Part shown: piece by piece, positions 34,413-45,302 of the stretch | How positions within the stretch are numbered: the stretch's first letter is position 1 | Layout: every line of letters begins with the position of its first letter | NCBI RefSeq assembly: GCF_900090305.1 | Contig: NZ_LT607751.1 | Location: 6,076,001-6,140,000, forward strand | Reading direction: 5' to 3' | DNA from: Micromonospora siamensis | GTDB taxonomy: Bacteria > Actinomycetota > Actinomycetes > Mycobacteriales > Micromonosporaceae | Length of the DNA stretch: 64,000 nt | Notes under the pieces: generated by a model | Database searches by the model: none | The model's input: the letters and a program-made list of their open reading frames with translations, nothing else | What the model was told of the DNA's origin: nothing | Translations under genes and position numbers: made by a program

Positions 34413-34721
34413 CTACAGCTTGATCTCGATGTCGACGCCAGCCGGCAGGTCGAGGCGCATGAGCGAGTCGACCGTCTTCGGGGTCGGGTCGATGATGTCG
34501 ATCAGCCGCTTGTGCGTGCGCATCTCGAAGTGCTCGCGCGAGTCCTTGTACTTGTGCGGCGAGCGGATAACGCAGAAACGGTTGATCTCCGTGGGCAGCG
34601 GCACCGGGCCCGCGACCTGCGCCCCGGTACGCGTCACCGTCTCGACGATCTTCCGCGCCGAGGAGTCGACGACCTCGTGGTCATAGGCCTTGAGCCGGAT
34701 GCGGATCTTCTGTCCCGCCAT
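34413..34721 (-). CDS. rpsJ: 30S ribosomal protein S10 (transcription factor NusE)
   Basis: A 102-residue protein of the 30S head that also joins NusB in antitermination and bridges NusG to the ribosome. The sequence [57 protein letters not shown] is canonical. It is the first gene of the S10 operon and has a ~300-nt structured leader. Confidence 0.98.
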
Positions 34722-34763
34722 GGTGGCTTCTGTTCCTTCTCTCGATGCCGCTGTGTTGCGGGC

Positions 34764-34785
34764 GCCTGCACCGGCTGGTGCAGGC
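34764..34785 (-). promoter_or_regulatory. rpsJ leader hairpin
   Basis: A perfect 9-bp stem (GCCTGCACC at 34764-34772, complement at 34777-34785) with a 4-nt loop, 43 nt upstream of the rpsJ start. A regulatory role is inference. Confidence 0.45.
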
Positions 34786-34799
34786 CCACTTCGCCGACC

Positions 34800-34819
34800 C
34801 CCGCGGTCGGGCGTGTCGC
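34800..34819 (-). promoter_or_regulatory. 20-nt leader element shared with the str operon (copy 1)
   Basis: On the minus strand GCGACACGCCCGACCGCGGG, identical to 39645-39626 in the rpsL leader. Here it lies 79 nt upstream of rpsJ, and its 3' part can form a CCGACC/GGTCGG hairpin with the bases that follow. Placement in two r-protein leaders suggests shared control. Confidence 0.6.
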
Positions 34820-34918
34820 GCCCTCGGATCAGGCTCCGCCCCGGGACTCCGGAGCGATTCGCTGACCGCGCGGTGGGTCAAGACGCCGATCGCATCACAG
34901 CGATCTGGACGCCGTGCG

Positions 34919-34953
34919 AGGGTGGTTGATCACCAGTGGTGATCAACCACCCT
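34919..34953. repeat. 17-bp palindrome with a 1-nt centre, tuf-rpsJ gap
   Basis: AGGGTGGTTGATCACCA at 34919-34935 is the exact reverse complement of 34937-34953. The near-absence of a spacer fits a DNA operator at least as well as an RNA hairpin. It is 123 nt after the tuf stop and 198 nt before rpsJ. The remainder of 34722-35075 holds the leader elements listed separately and no gene. Confidence 0.8.
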
Positions 34954-35030
34954 ACGCGCGACTGTTTGTCTTTCCCGGAGGTCCAGCTTCGCCGGACACG
35001 GGCGACTAACCGTCGTTGCGCAACCTGACC

Positions 35031-35061
35031 AGTATGCCGTACGGACGCACGGCAACGCCAA
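35031..35061 (-). promoter_or_regulatory. possible S10 operon promoter
   Basis: Minus-strand TTGGCG (35056-35061), a 19-nt spacer and CATACT (35031-35036). The spacer is long, so the assignment is weak. It would give a ~300-nt leader for rpsJ. A TTGACC at 34876-34881 has no acceptable -10. Confidence 0.35.
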
Positions 35062-35075
35062 TCGGGTTACCTAGC

Positions 35076-36269
35076 TCACTTGAGGATCTTGGTGACGCGA
35101 CCAGCGCCGACCGTACGGCCACCCTCGCGGATCGCGAACTTGAGGTTGTCCTCCATGGCGATCGGCTGGATCAGCTTCACGGTCATGGAGGTGTTGTCGC
35201 CCGGCATGACCATCTCGGTGCCCTCGGGCAGCGTGACGACACCGGTGACGTCCGTGGTCCGGAAGTAGAACTGCGGACGGTAGTTCTGGAAGAACGGGGT
35301 GTGCCGGCCGCCCTCCTCCTTGGAGAGGATGTAGACCGTCGCCTCGAACTCCGTGTGCGGGGTCGTGGTGCCCGGCTTGATGACGACCATGCCGCGCTCG
35401 ACGTCCTCGCGCTTGGTGCCACGCAGCAGCAGACCCACGTTCTCGCCTGCGCGGGCGTCGTCCAGGGTCTTCCGGAACATCTCGATCGCGGTGACCTTGG
35501 TCTTGAAGCCCTTCTCCTTGATGCCGACGACCTCGACGTCCTCGTTCGGCAGGAGAACGCCGCGCTCGACACGACCGGTGACGACGGTGCCACGACCGGT
35601 GATCGTGAACACGTCCTCGACGGGCATGAGGAACGGCTTCTCGGTCTCGCGCTCCGGCTGCGGGATCGCGGTGTCGACCGCGCTCATCAGCTGGAGCAGC
35701 TTCTCGGTCCAGACCGGGTCGCCCTCGAGCGCCTTCAGCGCGGAGACCTGGACGACCGGCAGGTCGTCACCCGGGTACTCCTGCGACGAGAGCAGCTCGC
35801 GGACCTCGAGCTCGACGAGCTCCAGGAGCTCCTCGTCGTCGACCATGTCGCTCTTGTTGAGCGCCACGACGATGTACGGCACACCGACCTGACGGGCCAG
35901 CAGCACGTGCTCGCGGGTCTGCGGCATCGGGCCGTCGGTCGCCGCCACCACCAGGATCGCGCCGTCCATCTGCGCGGCACCGGTGATCATGTTCTTGATG
36001 TAGTCGGCGTGACCGGGGCAGTCGACGTGCGCGTAGTGCCGCGCCTCGGTCTGGTACTCGACGTGCGCGATGGAGATCGTGATACCACGAGCCTTCTCCT
36101 CGGGCGCCTTGTCGATCTCGTCGAACGGCGTGTACGGGTTCAGGTCCGGGTACTGGTCGTGCAGGACCTTGGTGATGGCCGCCGTCAGCGTCGTCTTACC
36201 GTGGTCGATGTGACCAATGGTGCCGATGTTGACGTGCGGCTTAGTCCGCTCGAACTTAGCCTTCGCCAC
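35076..36269 (-). CDS. tuf: translation elongation factor Tu
   Basis: A 397-residue GTPase that delivers aminoacyl-tRNA. G motifs: [14 protein letters not shown] (P-loop), [15 protein letters not shown] and NKSDMVDD. The switch I segment is [15 protein letters not shown]. Domains 2 and 3 are complete, ending [18 protein letters not shown] start. It follows fusA after 222 nt, which leaves room for its own promoter; none was convincing. Confidence 0.98.
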   Translation of the reverse strand: MAKAKFERTKPHVNIGTIGHIDHGKTTLTAAITKVLHDQYPDLNPYTPFDEIDKAPEEKARGITISIAHVEYQTEARHYAHVDCPGHADYIKNMITGAAQMDGAILVVAATDGPMPQTREHVLLARQVGVPYIVVALNKSDMVDDEELLELVELEVRELLSSQEYPGDDLPVVQVSALKALEGDPVWTEKLLQLMSAVDTAIPQPERETEKPFLMPVEDVFTITGRGTVVTGRVERGVLLPNEDVEVVGIKEKGFKTKVTAIEMFRKTLDDARAGENVGLLLRGTKREDVERGMVVIKPGTTTPHTEFEATVYILSKEEGGRHTPFFQNYRPQFYFRTTDVTGVVTLPEGTEMVMPGDNTSMTVKLIQPIAMEDNLKFAIREGGRTVGAGRVTKILK

Positions 36270-36435
36270 TGGTGTCCTCCTGTGGACTTCTTGGTTCGTT
36301 CGCCCCGGCGCGCCGGTCGGCGCTTAGGACTCTGTCGACAGCCTTTCCGGCCTGGCGGCCGGAGAGCCTTTGTGGGTTCTGCGGCGATGAAGCCTACAGG
36401 CCCGGATTCACACAGCCCGACCGAGGTGGCCGCGG

Positions 36436-36453
36436 GCGGGAGAACCCTCCCGC
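36436..36453 (-). terminator. hairpin between fusA and tuf
   Basis: A 7-bp stem GCGGGAG/CTCCCGC (36436-36442 and 36447-36453) with a 4-nt loop, 38 nt after the fusA stop. A further imperfect GGCCGGAGAG/CTTTCCGGCC dyad lies at about 36344-36366. Partial termination before tuf is plausible. Confidence 0.4.
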
Positions 36454-36491
36454 GACCGTCCCCGGCTCATCGGACTCAGCTCAGGTGAGCG

Positions 36492-38588
36492 TCACTCACC
36501 GGTCGCCTTGGCGATGATCTCCTTGGCCACGCTCTGCGGAACCTCGGCGTAGGAGTCGAACTGCATGCTGTAGCTAGCCCGGCCCTGGGTCTTCGACCGC
36601 AGGTCGCCGACGTAGCCGAACATCTCCGACAGCGGCACCAGGGCCCGGACGACGCGAGCGCCGCTGCGCTCCTCCATCGCCTGGATGATGCCCCGCCGGG
36701 AGTTGAGGTCGCCGATGACGTCACCCATGTTTTCCTCAGGGGTGGTGACCTCAACGGCCATCATCGGCTCGAGCAGTGCGGGGTCGGCCTTGCGGGCCGC
36801 CTCCTTCATCACCATCGAGCCGGCGATCTTGAACGCCATCTCCGACGAGTCGACCTCGTGGTACTGGCCGTCCAGCAGCGTCAGCTTGACACCCACCAGC
36901 GGGAAGCCGGCGAGGATGCCGTACTGCATGGCGTCCTGGGCGCCCGCGTCCACCGACGGGATGAACTCCCGAGGGATGCGGCCACCGGTGACGGCGTTGG
37001 CGAACTCGTAGGTCGGCGCGTCGTTGCCCAGGGGCAGCGGCTCGAGACTCACGATCACCCGGGCGTACTGGCCGGAACCACCGGTCTGCTTCTTGTGGGT
37101 GTACTCGATCTTGTCCACCTTGCGGCGGACGGTCTCGCGGTACGCCACCTGCGGCTTACCGATGTTCGCCTCGACGTTGAACTCGCGGCGCATCCGGTCG
37201 ACCAGGATGTCCAGGTGCAGCTCGCCCATGCCGGAGATGACCGTCTGACCGGTCTGGTCGTCCAGCTTGACGCGGAAGGTCGGGTCCTCCTCGGCCAGCC
37301 GCTGGATGGCGGTGCTGAGCTTCTCCTGGTCGGCCTTGGTCTTCGGCTCGATGGCCACCTCGATGACCGGCTCCGGGAAGGTCATCGACTCCAGGATGAC
37401 CGGGTTCGCCGGGTCGCACAGGGTGTCACCGGTGGTGGTCTGCTTCAGACCCTGCACCGCGATGATGTCGCCAGCCTGGGCCGAGCTGCGCTCTTCCCGC
37501 TTGTTGGCGTGCATCTGGTAGATCTTGCCGATCCGCTCCTTGCGGTCCTTGGTGGAGTTGACCACCTGGGACCCGGACTCGACCACGCCGGAGTAGACCC
37601 GGACGTAGGTGAGCTTACCGAGGTGCTTGTCGGTCTGGATCTTGAAGGCCAGGCCCGAGAACGGCTCGCTCTTGGACGGCTTCCGCTGCATCGGGGTCTC
37701 GCCGTCGGTGGCGGTGCCCTCGATGGCCGGGATGTCCAGCGGCGACGGCAGGTAGTCGATCACCGCGTCGAGCATCGGCTGGACGCCCTTGTTCTTGAAC
37801 GCCGAGCCGCAGAGGACCGGGTTGGCCTTGCTGGCGATGGTCGCCCGACGGATGGCGGCCTTGATCTCCTCGACGGAGATCTCCTCGCCCTCCAGGTACT
37901 TCTCCATCACCGCGTCGTCGACGTCGGCCAGGGTCTCCATGAGCTTCTCGCGCCACTCGTTCGCGGAGTCGACCAAGTCGGCCGGGATCTCCTCGATCGC
38001 GTAGTCCTCACCCTTCTGGGTCTCCCCGCGCCAGGTGAGCGCCTTCATGTTGACCAGGTCCACGACGCCGATGTGGTCGCCCTCGAGCCCGATCGGGATC
38101 TGGAGCACCAGCGGGGTGGCGTTCAGCCGGTCGATCATCATCTGCACGCAGCGGAAGAAGTCGGCACCGGTCCGGTCGAGCTTGTTGACGAAGCACATCC
38201 GGGGGACGTTGTACTTGTCGGCCTGGCGCCAGACGTTCTCCGTCTGCGGCTCCACGCCGGCGACACCGTCGTAGACCGCGACCGCACCGTCCAGCACCCG
38301 CAGCGACCGCTCGACCTCGACCGTGAAGTCGACGTGGCCGGGCGTGTCGATGATCTGGATCGTGTGGCCCTTCCACTCACACTTGGTAGCAGCGGAGGTG
38401 ATGGTGATACCACGCTCCTGCTCCTGCTCCATCCAGTCCATGACGGCGGCGCCCTCGTGGACCTCACCGATCTTGTACGTGATACCGGTGTAGAAGAGGA
38501 TCCGCTCGGTGGTCGTGGTCTTACCGGCATCGATGTGCGCCATGATGCCGATGTTGCGTACGTTGGCGAGCGCGTCTGCGGCGGCCAC
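36492..38588 (-). CDS. fusA: translation elongation factor G
   Basis: A 698-residue translocase GTPase. G motifs: [42 protein letters not shown] and [11 protein letters not shown]. Domain IV follows ([18 protein letters not shown]), and domain V ends [16 protein letters not shown] start at 38588. It is the third gene of the str operon. Confidence 0.98.
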   Translation of the reverse strand: MAAADALANVRNIGIMAHIDAGKTTTTERILFYTGITYKIGEVHEGAAVMDWMEQEQERGITITSAATKCEWKGHTIQIIDTPGHVDFTVEVERSLRVLDGAVAVYDGVAGVEPQTENVWRQADKYNVPRMCFVNKLDRTGADFFRCVQMMIDRLNATPLVLQIPIGLEGDHIGVVDLVNMKALTWRGETQKGEDYAIEEIPADLVDSANEWREKLMETLADVDDAVMEKYLEGEEISVEEIKAAIRRATIASKANPVLCGSAFKNKGVQPMLDAVIDYLPSPLDIPAIEGTATDGETPMQRKPSKSEPFSGLAFKIQTDKHLGKLTYVRVYSGVVESGSQVVNSTKDRKERIGKIYQMHANKREERSSAQAGDIIAVQGLKQTTTGDTLCDPANPVILESMTFPEPVIEVAIEPKTKADQEKLSTAIQRLAEEDPTFRVKLDDQTGQTVISGMGELHLDILVDRMRREFNVEANIGKPQVAYRETVRRKVDKIEYTHKKQTGGSGQYARVIVSLEPLPLGNDAPTYEFANAVTGGRIPREFIPSVDAGAQDAMQYGILAGFPLVGVKLTLLDGQYHEVDSSEMAFKIAGSMVMKEAARKADPALLEPMMAVEVTTPEENMGDVIGDLNSRRGIIQAMEERSGARVVRALVPLSEMFGYVGDLRSKTQGRASYSMQFDSYAEVPQSVAKEIIAKATGE

Positions 38589-38628
38589 TTCAATCCCTAC
38601 TTATCGTCGTCTCGACACAACTGGTGGC

Positions 38629-38657
38629 GGTTCCGGCGCCGGTCCGGCGCCGGAACC
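38629..38657 (-). repeat. intercistronic palindrome rpsG-fusA
   Basis: A perfect 14-bp inverted repeat (GGTTCCGGCGCCGG at 38629-38642, complement at 38644-38657) around a single T. It starts 6 nt after the rpsG stop, inside the 75-nt gap before fusA. Confidence 0.75.
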
Positions 38658-38663
38658 AGGGTG

Positions 38664-39134
38664 TTACCAGCGGTAGTGCGCGAAGGCCTTGTTGGACTCC
38701 GCCATCTTGTGCGTGTCCTCGCGCCGCTTGACGGCGGCACCCAGACCGTTGCTCGCGTCGAGCAGCTCGTTCATCAGCCGCTCGATCATGGTCTTCTCGC
38801 GACGGGCCTTGGAGTAGGTGACCAGCCAGCGCAGGCCCAGGGTGGTCGCGCGGGCGGGCCGCACCTCGACCGGAACCTGGTAGGTGGCGCCACCGACCCG
38901 ACGGCTGCGGACCTCGAGGGTCGGCTTCACGTTGTCCATCGCCCGCTTGAGGGTGACGACGGGGTCGGTGCCGGACTTCTCGCGGCAGCCCTCCAGGGCG
39001 GCGTACACGATGCGCTCGGCGAGCTGACGCTTGCCGCGCAGCAGGATCTTGTTCACCAGCTGGGTGACCAGCGGCGAGTTGTACACCGGGTCAGCGACCA
39101 GCGGCTTCCGCGGAGCGGGTCCCTTACGCGGCAT
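38664..39134 (-). CDS. rpsG: 30S ribosomal protein S7
   Basis: A 156-residue protein that nucleates the 30S head and lies by the E site. It begins [20 protein letters not shown] and contains [50 protein letters not shown] 39134 is 1 nt after the rpsL stop. Confidence 0.97.
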   Translation of the reverse strand: MPRKGPAPRKPLVADPVYNSPLVTQLVNKILLRGKRQLAERIVYAALEGCREKSGTDPVVTLKRAMDNVKPTLEVRSRRVGGATYQVPVEVRPARATTLGLRWLVTYSKARREKTMIERLMNELLDASNGLGAAVKRREDTHKMAESNKAFAHYRW

Positions 39135-39135
39135 G

Positions 39136-39510
39136 TCAGCTCTTCTCCTTCTTCGCGCCGTAACGGCTGCGAGCCTGCTTGCGGTTACGGACACCCTGGG
39201 TGTCGAGCGAACCGCGGACGATCTTGTACCGCACGCCGGGGAGGTCCTTCACCCGGCCGCCGCGGACGAGCACGATCGAGTGCTCCTGCAGGTTGTGACC
39301 CACGCCCGGGATGTAGGCGGTCACCTCGATCTGGCTGCTGAGCTTGACACGCGCGACCTTGCGGAGCGCCGAGTTCGGCTTCTTGGGGGTGGTGGTGTAC
39401 ACGCGGGTGCACACGCCGCGCCGCTGAGGGGAACCCTTCAACGCCGGGGTCTTGGTCTTGGTCGTCTTGGCCTGGCGGCCCTTTCGGACCAGCTGCTGAA
39501 TGGTGGGCAC
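39136..39510 (-). CDS. rpsL: 30S ribosomal protein S12
   Basis: A 124-residue decoding-site protein. Residues linked to streptomycin sensitivity are the wild-type K43 ([13 protein letters not shown]) and K88 ([12 protein letters not shown]). The GTG start heads the str operon. A strong promoter lies ~310 nt upstream. Confidence 0.98.
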   Translation of the reverse strand: MPTIQQLVRKGRQAKTTKTKTPALKGSPQRRGVCTRVYTTTPKKPNSALRKVARVKLSSQIEVTAYIPGVGHNLQEHSIVLVRGGRVKDLPGVRYKIVRGSLDTQGVRNRKQARSRYGAKKEKS

Positions 39511-39625
39511 CGGGTTTCTCCGCTCCCTTCGGCCGCTGCGAAGCGACCGCGCCGTCTGCTCTAGCCGGCCGGATGGACGGCTCTCCTACATTCCAGCCAG
39601 GAGCCGCCTCGCGGCGGTCCTGGCA

Positions 39626-39645
39626 CCCGCGGTCGGGCGTGTCGC
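39626..39645 (-). promoter_or_regulatory. 20-nt leader element shared with the S10 operon (copy 2)
   Basis: Identical to 34800-34819 over 20 nt and on the same strand, here 116 nt upstream of rpsL. The flanks differ between the two copies. The rest of the 39511-39984 gap holds the promoter listed next and no gene. Confidence 0.6.
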
Positions 39646-39817
39646 CCGGATCGCGGCCCGGTGTCGTCGCTCGCGCTGGTCACCGGGTTTTCTGTCGCCG
39701 GCGCGCGGAACACCACGCGCCGGGTCTTGAGCTTGTGTCGTGCCGCCGCGCGATCACCGGCGGAGCCGGGTCCAGCGCACGCACGAGTTGCCCGGGCAGG
39801 CCCGGGCACAAGGGGAA

Positions 39818-39846
39818 AGAGTACCTACCACAGCCGCACAGGTCAA
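39818..39846 (-). promoter_or_regulatory. promoter of the str operon
   Basis: Minus-strand TTGACC (39841-39846), a 17-nt spacer and TACTCT (39818-39823), a good housekeeping sigma promoter. The transcription start should be near 39811, which gives a ~300-nt leader for rpsL. Confidence 0.7.
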
Positions 39847-39984
39847 AACGGAACGGCTCGAGTGGGCTGCGTCCCAGCCCCCATGACCTCATCCCTCGTC
39901 CCCGTACGCCCGCGATGGGCACCTACGGCGTCAAGTGTACCGGCTCACCCGACGCGCGACCGCTCGGCCCCGGAGCGACCGCCG

Positions 39985-40857
39985 TCACGCGAACTGCAGC
40001 GCCAGGGCCAGCAGCAGGCCGAGCAGGCTCAGCCCGACACCGACGGCACCGCAGGTCAGCCCGGCCCGGGCCAGGCCGCGGCCGGAGAACCGGACCTCCG
40101 GCGGCGAGACCGGCCGGCGGATCTGCCGCAGCGCCAGCAGGCCGGTCACGATCCCGGCCGTCCCGGCGATGGTCCCCAGCACGGTGAACGCGCCCGCCGG
40201 CCAGGCACCACCGCCCCAACTGCGCCCACCGATACCGAAACAGAGCACCAGCACCGAGATCAGGATCGACACCACGCCGACGCCCAGCGAGGCGGTGGCC
40301 AGGCCGGAGGTGACCGGCGGCACGTCCAGGTGGACCACGCCGAACGGCGTACCGGGAACCGGTGCGACCCGCTTCGGCGGCCGGGCCGGCTCCCGCGGCG
40401 GCCGCGGAGCACCGCCCCAGCCGGGCTGCGCCCCGGCCGGCGGCCACCCCGGTGCGTGCTGCGCCGTCGCCGGCGGCCACCCCGGCCCGACCGGCGACGG
40501 CTGCCATGACGGTCCCGGACCGCCACCGGACGGGCCACCGGGGTACGACGAAGGGCGGGGCGCCCGGTCACCGGACCACCCGGGATCCGGGGCGGGAGTG
40601 GCCGGTGCGACAGGTGGTCCAGGGGTGCCCCACGAGTTCGCCGCAGGCATCGGGGCGGGCGCGGGCCAGGGGTTCGAGCCGGACACCGGAGCGGCCGGCG
40701 CGGAAACGGGCGGTGGGGCGTACCCGACGGAGGCGGTCTCCGGGGGCAGGCTGGACGGCTCGTCCCAGCGCGCCCCGGAGCGGTCGGCCTCGGGCGACCC
40801 GGCATCCTCCCCGGAACGTCCCGGGTCACCCTCCGCTGGCGGCACCGGTTCCGTCAC
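39985..40857 (-). CDS. Pro-rich DUF4190-like membrane protein
   Basis: A 290-residue protein. The first ~165 residues are Pro/Gly/Ala-rich and probably disordered in the cytoplasm. Three hydrophobic helices follow (ATASLGVGVVSILISVLVLCFGIGG; GAFTVLGTIAGTAGIVTGLLAL; AGLTCGAVGVGLSLLGLLLAL). This matches the DUF4190-type layout common in actinobacteria. The GTG start is at 40857. It is 104 nt downstream of a second small membrane gene of similar type. Function unknown. Confidence 0.75.
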   Translation of the reverse strand: MTEPVPPAEGDPGRSGEDAGSPEADRSGARWDEPSSLPPETASVGYAPPPVSAPAAPVSGSNPWPAPAPMPAANSWGTPGPPVAPATPAPDPGWSGDRAPRPSSYPGGPSGGGPGPSWQPSPVGPGWPPATAQHAPGWPPAGAQPGWGGAPRPPREPARPPKRVAPVPGTPFGVVHLDVPPVTSGLATASLGVGVVSILISVLVLCFGIGGRSWGGGAWPAGAFTVLGTIAGTAGIVTGLLALRQIRRPVSPPEVRFSGRGLARAGLTCGAVGVGLSLLGLLLALALQFA

Positions 40858-40961
40858 GAGCCCCTCCTCCAGTCACAGCCACCGCCATGCGACGGACACC
40901 GGCCAGGCTACCGTCGCGGCGCCCGCCGGCCGGGCCCGCCGGGGAAACGATCCACCGGTGG

Positions 40962-41330
40962 TCAGTCCATGTTCGGCGCGAAGTCGTGCCCGAACGGCGC
41001 GTCCGCCATCCGCACCACCCCGACCACCACCGCGGTCACCACGGCCACCGCACCGAGCACCAGCCCGATCCAGGCCAGCCGCTCCCCCCGGCGCAGCCAG
41101 ACGGCGCCGGTCAGGAAGCCGCCCGAGGCGTACGCCTCCCGCCGGGCCTGCCGGGAGAGCTGGAGCGCGATCGTCGCGGGCACCACCCCGCCCACGAAGA
41201 GGCCGGTCAACGCCGCGATCAGCCCAAGCGCGAAGACCGCCCGGGCTTTCGTCGCCCGGGCCGGGTCCGGGTCCAGCGGGTGGCGGGTGCCGGCGTACCC
41301 GAGGGGCACCTGCCCGGGCGCGGTCGTCAT
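40962..41330 (-). CDS. small two-helix DUF4190-like membrane protein
   Basis: A 122-residue protein with two transmembrane segments (ARAVFALGLIAALTGLFVGGVVPATIAL; LAWIGLVLGAVAVVTAVVVGVV) separated by a basic loop (SRQARREAYASGG). ATG 41330 was chosen at MTTAPGQ; ATG 41339 or 41342 are alternatives. It lies after the rpoC terminator and before the related protein at 39985. Function unknown. Confidence 0.75.
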   Translation of the reverse strand: MTTAPGQVPLGYAGTRHPLDPDPARATKARAVFALGLIAALTGLFVGGVVPATIALQLSRQARREAYASGGFLTGAVWLRRGERLAWIGLVLGAVAVVTAVVVGVVRMADAPFGHDFAPNMD

Positions 41331-41366
41331 GCCCTCCATCATGCCTGTTTCCCACGGCCGCGGAGA

Positions 41367-41404
41367 CGACGAAGCCCCCGGCCGGTGGGCCGGGGGCTTC
41401 GTCG
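41367..41404 (-). terminator. rpoC terminator
   Basis: A perfect 17-bp stem (CGACGAAGCCCCCGGCC at 41367-41383, complement at 41388-41404) with a 4-nt loop, 10 nt after the rpoC stop. It lacks a U-tract but is the most stable simple hairpin in this part. Confidence 0.85.
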
Positions 41405-41414
41405 CTGGCACTGC

Positions 41415-44400
41415 TTAGCGGTACGACCCGAAGTCGAAGTCGTCCAGCGGAACCGCCTGCCCGCTGGCCGGTCCGAAGCCGTAGTCGGTCTCCGGGTAGC
41501 CGGTCATCGAGTAGACCTTGGCCTTCGCCTCCTCGGTCGGCTCGACCCGGACGTTGCGGTACTTGCTGATGCCCGTACCGGCCGGGATGAGCTTACCGAT
41601 GATCACGTTCTCCTTGAGGCCGACCAGCGAGTCGCTGCGCGAGTTGATCGCCGCGTCGGTCAGCACCCGGGTGGTCTCCTGGAAGGAGGCCGCCGAGAGC
41701 CAGGAGTCGGTGGCCAGCGAGGCCTTGGTGATACCCATCAGCACCGGGCGACCGGCGGCGGGCTCGCCACCCTCGCCGACGAGCCGGCGGTTCTCCGACT
41801 CGAAGAGCGCCCGGTCGACCAGCACGCCCGGCAGGAACTCGGTCGAGCCGGAGTCGATGACCGTCACCCGCTTGAGCATCTGGCGGATGATGATCTCGAT
41901 GTGCTTGTCGTGGATGAGTACACCCTGCGAGCGGTAGACCTCCTGGACCTCCTGGGTCAGGTGGACCTGGACCGCGCGCGGGCCGAGGATGCGCAGCAGC
42001 TCGTGCGGGTCGATGGTGCCCTCGGTGAGCTTCTCGCCGACCTCGACGTGGTCCCCGTCGTGGGTACGCAGCCGCACCCGCTTGGAGATCTTGTCGTAGA
42101 CGATCTCGTCGCTGCCGTCGTCCGGCACCACGATGATCTTCCGCGACCGCTCGCCGTCCTCGATCCGGATCCGGCCGGGGGTGTCGGCGATGGGCGCCTT
42201 GCCCTTCGGGATCCGGGCCTCGAAGATCTCCTGGACACGGGGCAGACCCTGGGTGATGTCCTCACCCGCGACACCACCGGTGTGGAAGGTACGCATCGTC
42301 AGCTGCGTACCCGGCTCACCGATCGACTGGGCGGCGATGATGCCGACCGCCTCGCCGACGTCCACGGTCTTGCCTGTCGGCAGCGAGCGGCCGTAGCACG
42401 CGCCGCAGACGCCCAGCTTCGACTCGCAGGTGAGCACGCTGCGCACCCGCACCGTCTCCACCCCGGCGGCGACGATCTTGTCGACCCCGATGGAGTTGAT
42501 GTCCTCGCCCCGGTGGGCGACGACGGTGCCGTCCGGCCCCTTGATGTCGTCGGCCAGGGTCCGGGCGTGCACGCTGGTCTCGGCGTGCTCGTGCACGACC
42601 AGCTTGCCGTCGACCCGCTCGCCGATCTGCATCGGGATGGCCCGGTCGGTGCCGCAGTCCTCCTCGCGGATGATGACGTCCTGCGAGACGTCCACCAGAC
42701 GCCGGGTCAGGTAACCCGAGTCGGCGGTACGCAGGGCGGTGTCCGCGAGACCCTTACGGGCACCGTGCGTGGAGATGAAGTACTCCAGCACGGACAGACC
42801 CTCCCGGTACGACGCCTTGATGGGTCGCGGGATGATCTCGCCCTTGGGGTTGGCCACCAGACCACGGATCGCCGCGATCTGCCGGAGCTGGAGCAGGTTA
42901 CCGCGGGCACCCGAGTTGATCATCTTCCACAGCGGGTTCTCCTGCGGCAGCGCGGTGTCCATCTCCTTGGCGACCTCGTTGGTCGCCTTGGTCCAGATCT
43001 CGATGAGCTCGCCGCGACGCTCCTCGGCGGTCATCAGACCACGCTGGTACTGCTTGTCGATCCGGTCGGCTTCCTTCTCGTACCGCTCCAGGATCTCCCG
43101 CTTGCGCGGCGGAGCGATGACGTCCTCCATGCCGATGGTGACGCCGGACCAGGTGGCCCAGTGGAAGCCGGCCTCCTTGAGGCCGTCCAGGGTGGCCGCC
43201 AGGGCCACCTTCGGGAAGCGCTCGGCGAGGTCGTTGACGATCGCGGAGAGCTGACCCTTGCGGATCTCGTAGTTCACGAAGCGGTAGCCCTGCGGCAGCG
43301 TCTCGTTGAACAGCACCCGGCCGAGCGTGGTCTCCACGGTCAGCGGGTCACCCTCGGTCCAGTCCTCCGGCGCGACCCACGGCTCGGCGCCGCGGCCGTT
43401 GTCGACCCCGATCACGCCGTGCAGACGGATCTTGACCGGCGTCTGGAGGTGCAGCTCACCGTTGTCGAAGGCCATCCGGGCCTCGGCGTCCGAGCTGAAC
43501 GCCCGGCCCTCGCCCTTGCCACCCGGGGTCAGGTGGGTCAGGTGGTAGAGACCGATGACCATGTCCTGGGTGGGCATGGTGACCGGCTTGCCGTCGGCCG
43601 GCTTGAGGATGTTGTTCGACGACAGCATCAGGATCCGCGCCTCGGCCTGGGCCTCGGCGGACAGCGGCACGTGGACCGCCATCTGGTCACCGTCGAAGTC
43701 GGCGTTGAAGGCGGTGCAGACCAGCGGGTGGATCTGGATCGCCTTGCCCTCGACCAGCTGCGGCTCGAAGGCCTGGATGCCGAGGCGGTGCAGGGTCGGC
43801 GCGCGGTTGAGCAGCACCGGGTGCTCGCCGATGACCTCTTCCAGCACGTCCCACACGACCGGGCGCTGCCGCTCGACCATCCGCTTGGCGGACTTGATGT
43901 TCTGGGCGTGGTTGAGGTCGACCAGCCGCTTCATCACGAACGGCTTGAACAGCTCCAGCGCCATCTGCTTGGGCAGGCCGCACTGGTGCAGCTTCAGCTT
44001 CGGGCCGACCACGATGACCGAACGGCCGGAGTAGTCGACGCGCTTGCCGAGCAGGTTCTGCCGGAACCGGCCCTGCTTGCCCTTGAGCATGTCGGAGAGC
44101 GACTTCAGCGGGCGGTTACCCGGGCCGGTGACCGGCCGGCCGCGACGGCCGTTGTCGAACAGCGCGTCGACGGCCTCCTGGAGCATCCGCTTCTCGTTGT
44201 TGACGATGATCTCGGGCGCGCCGAGGTCGATCAGCCGCTTGAGGCGGTTGTTCCGGTTGATCACGCGGCGGTACAGGTCGTTCAGGTCGGAGGTCGCGAA
44301 GCGGCCACCGTCGAGCTGCACCATCGGGCGCAGGTCCGGCGGGATGACCGGGACGCAGTCCAGGACCATGCCGAGCGGCGAGTTGCGGGTGTTCAGGAAC

Positions 44401-45302
44401 GCCGCGACGACCTTCAGCCGCTTGAGCGCGCGAATCTTCCGCTGGCCCTTGCCGGAGCGGATCGTCTCGCGCAGGCTCTCGGCCTCGGCGTCCAGGTCCA
44501 TGTTCTGGACCAGGGCCTTGATGGCCTCGGCGCCCATGCCGCCGGTGAAGTACTCGCCGAACCGGTCGCGCAGCTCGCGGTAGAGCAGCTCGTCGGTGAC
44601 CAGCTGCTTCGGCTCCAGCTTGCGGAAGGTGTCGAGCACCTCGTCCAGGCGGTCGATCTCGCGCTGGGCCCGGTCGCGGATCTGGCGCATCTCGCGCTCT
44701 CCGCCCTCCTTGACCTTGCGCCGGACGTCCGCCTTGGCACCCTCGGCCTCCAGCTCGGCCAGGTCGGCCTCCAGCTTGGCGGCGCGCTTCTCGATCTCCG
44801 AGTCGCGGCTGTTCTCGGACTGCCGCTTCTCGGCGAGGATCTCGTTCTCGATGGTCGAGAGGTCACGGTGACGCGACTCGGCGTCCACGCTCGTCACGAC
44901 GTACGAGGCGAAGTAGATGATCTTCTCGAGGTCCTTGGGGGCGAGGTCCAGCAGGTAGCCCAGCCGGCTCGGCACGCCCTTGAAGTACCAGATGTGGGTC
45001 ACCGGAGCGGCCAGCTCGATGTGCCCCATCCGCTCACGACGGACCTTGGAACGGGTCACCTCGACGCCACAGCGCTCGCAGATGATGCCCTTGAAGCGGA
45101 CCCGCTTGTACTTACCGCAGTAGCACTCCCAGTCCCGCTGCGGACCGAAGATCTTCTCGCAGAAGAGCCCGTCCTTTTCCGGCTTGAGCGTGCGGTAGTT
45201 GATCGTCTCGGGCTTCTTGACCTCACCGTGCGACCACTGACGGATGTCGTCGGCGGTGGCGAGGCCGATGCGCAGCTCGTCGAAGAAGTTGACGTCGAGC
45301 AC
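41415..45302 (-). CDS. rpoC: RNA polymerase beta' subunit
   Basis: A 1295-residue catalytic subunit. N-terminal zinc site ([22 protein letters not shown]), the active-site Mg motif [12 protein letters not shown], the bridge helix/trigger loop region and the second zinc site ([13 protein letters not shown]) are all present. It ends [11 protein letters not shown]. The GTG start at 45302 is 164 nt after the rpoB stop, an unusually wide gap filled by a composite hairpin. Confidence 0.98.
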   Translation of the reverse strand: MLDVNFFDELRIGLATADDIRQWSHGEVKKPETINYRTLKPEKDGLFCEKIFGPQRDWECYCGKYKRVRFKGIICERCGVEVTRSKVRRERMGHIELAAPVTHIWYFKGVPSRLGYLLDLAPKDLEKIIYFASYVVTSVDAESRHRDLSTIENEILAEKRQSENSRDSEIEKRAAKLEADLAELEAEGAKADVRRKVKEGGEREMRQIRDRAQREIDRLDEVLDTFRKLEPKQLVTDELLYRELRDRFGEYFTGGMGAEAIKALVQNMDLDAEAESLRETIRSGKGQRKIRALKRLKVVAAFLNTRNSPLGMVLDCVPVIPPDLRPMVQLDGGRFATSDLNDLYRRVINRNNRLKRLIDLGAPEIIVNNEKRMLQEAVDALFDNGRRGRPVTGPGNRPLKSLSDMLKGKQGRFRQNLLGKRVDYSGRSVIVVGPKLKLHQCGLPKQMALELFKPFVMKRLVDLNHAQNIKSAKRMVERQRPVVWDVLEEVIGEHPVLLNRAPTLHRLGIQAFEPQLVEGKAIQIHPLVCTAFNADFDGDQMAVHVPLSAEAQAEARILMLSSNNILKPADGKPVTMPTQDMVIGLYHLTHLTPGGKGEGRAFSSDAEARMAFDNGELHLQTPVKIRLHGVIGVDNGRGAEPWVAPEDWTEGDPLTVETTLGRVLFNETLPQGYRFVNYEIRKGQLSAIVNDLAERFPKVALAATLDGLKEAGFHWATWSGVTIGMEDVIAPPRKREILERYEKEADRIDKQYQRGLMTAEERRGELIEIWTKATNEVAKEMDTALPQENPLWKMINSGARGNLLQLRQIAAIRGLVANPKGEIIPRPIKASYREGLSVLEYFISTHGARKGLADTALRTADSGYLTRRLVDVSQDVIIREEDCGTDRAIPMQIGERVDGKLVVHEHAETSVHARTLADDIKGPDGTVVAHRGEDINSIGVDKIVAAGVETVRVRSVLTCESKLGVCGACYGRSLPTGKTVDVGEAVGIIAAQSIGEPGTQLTMRTFHTGGVAGEDITQGLPRVQEIFEARIPKGKAPIADTPGRIRIEDGERSRKIIVVPDDGSDEIVYDKISKRVRLRTHDGDHVEVGEKLTEGTIDPHELLRILGPRAVQVHLTQEVQEVYRSQGVLIHDKHIEIIIRQMLKRVTVIDSGSTEFLPGVLVDRALFESENRRLVGEGGEPAAGRPVLMGITKASLATDSWLSAASFQETTRVLTDAAINSRSDSLVGLKENVIIGKLIPAGTGISKYRNVRVEPTEEAKAKVYSMTGYPETDYGFGPASGQAVPLDDFDFGSYR

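Noticed and set aside
34852..34881. S10 promoter based on TTGACC at 34876-34881
   Set aside because: No acceptable -10 lies 16-18 nt downstream (ATCGCT or TCGCTC at best).
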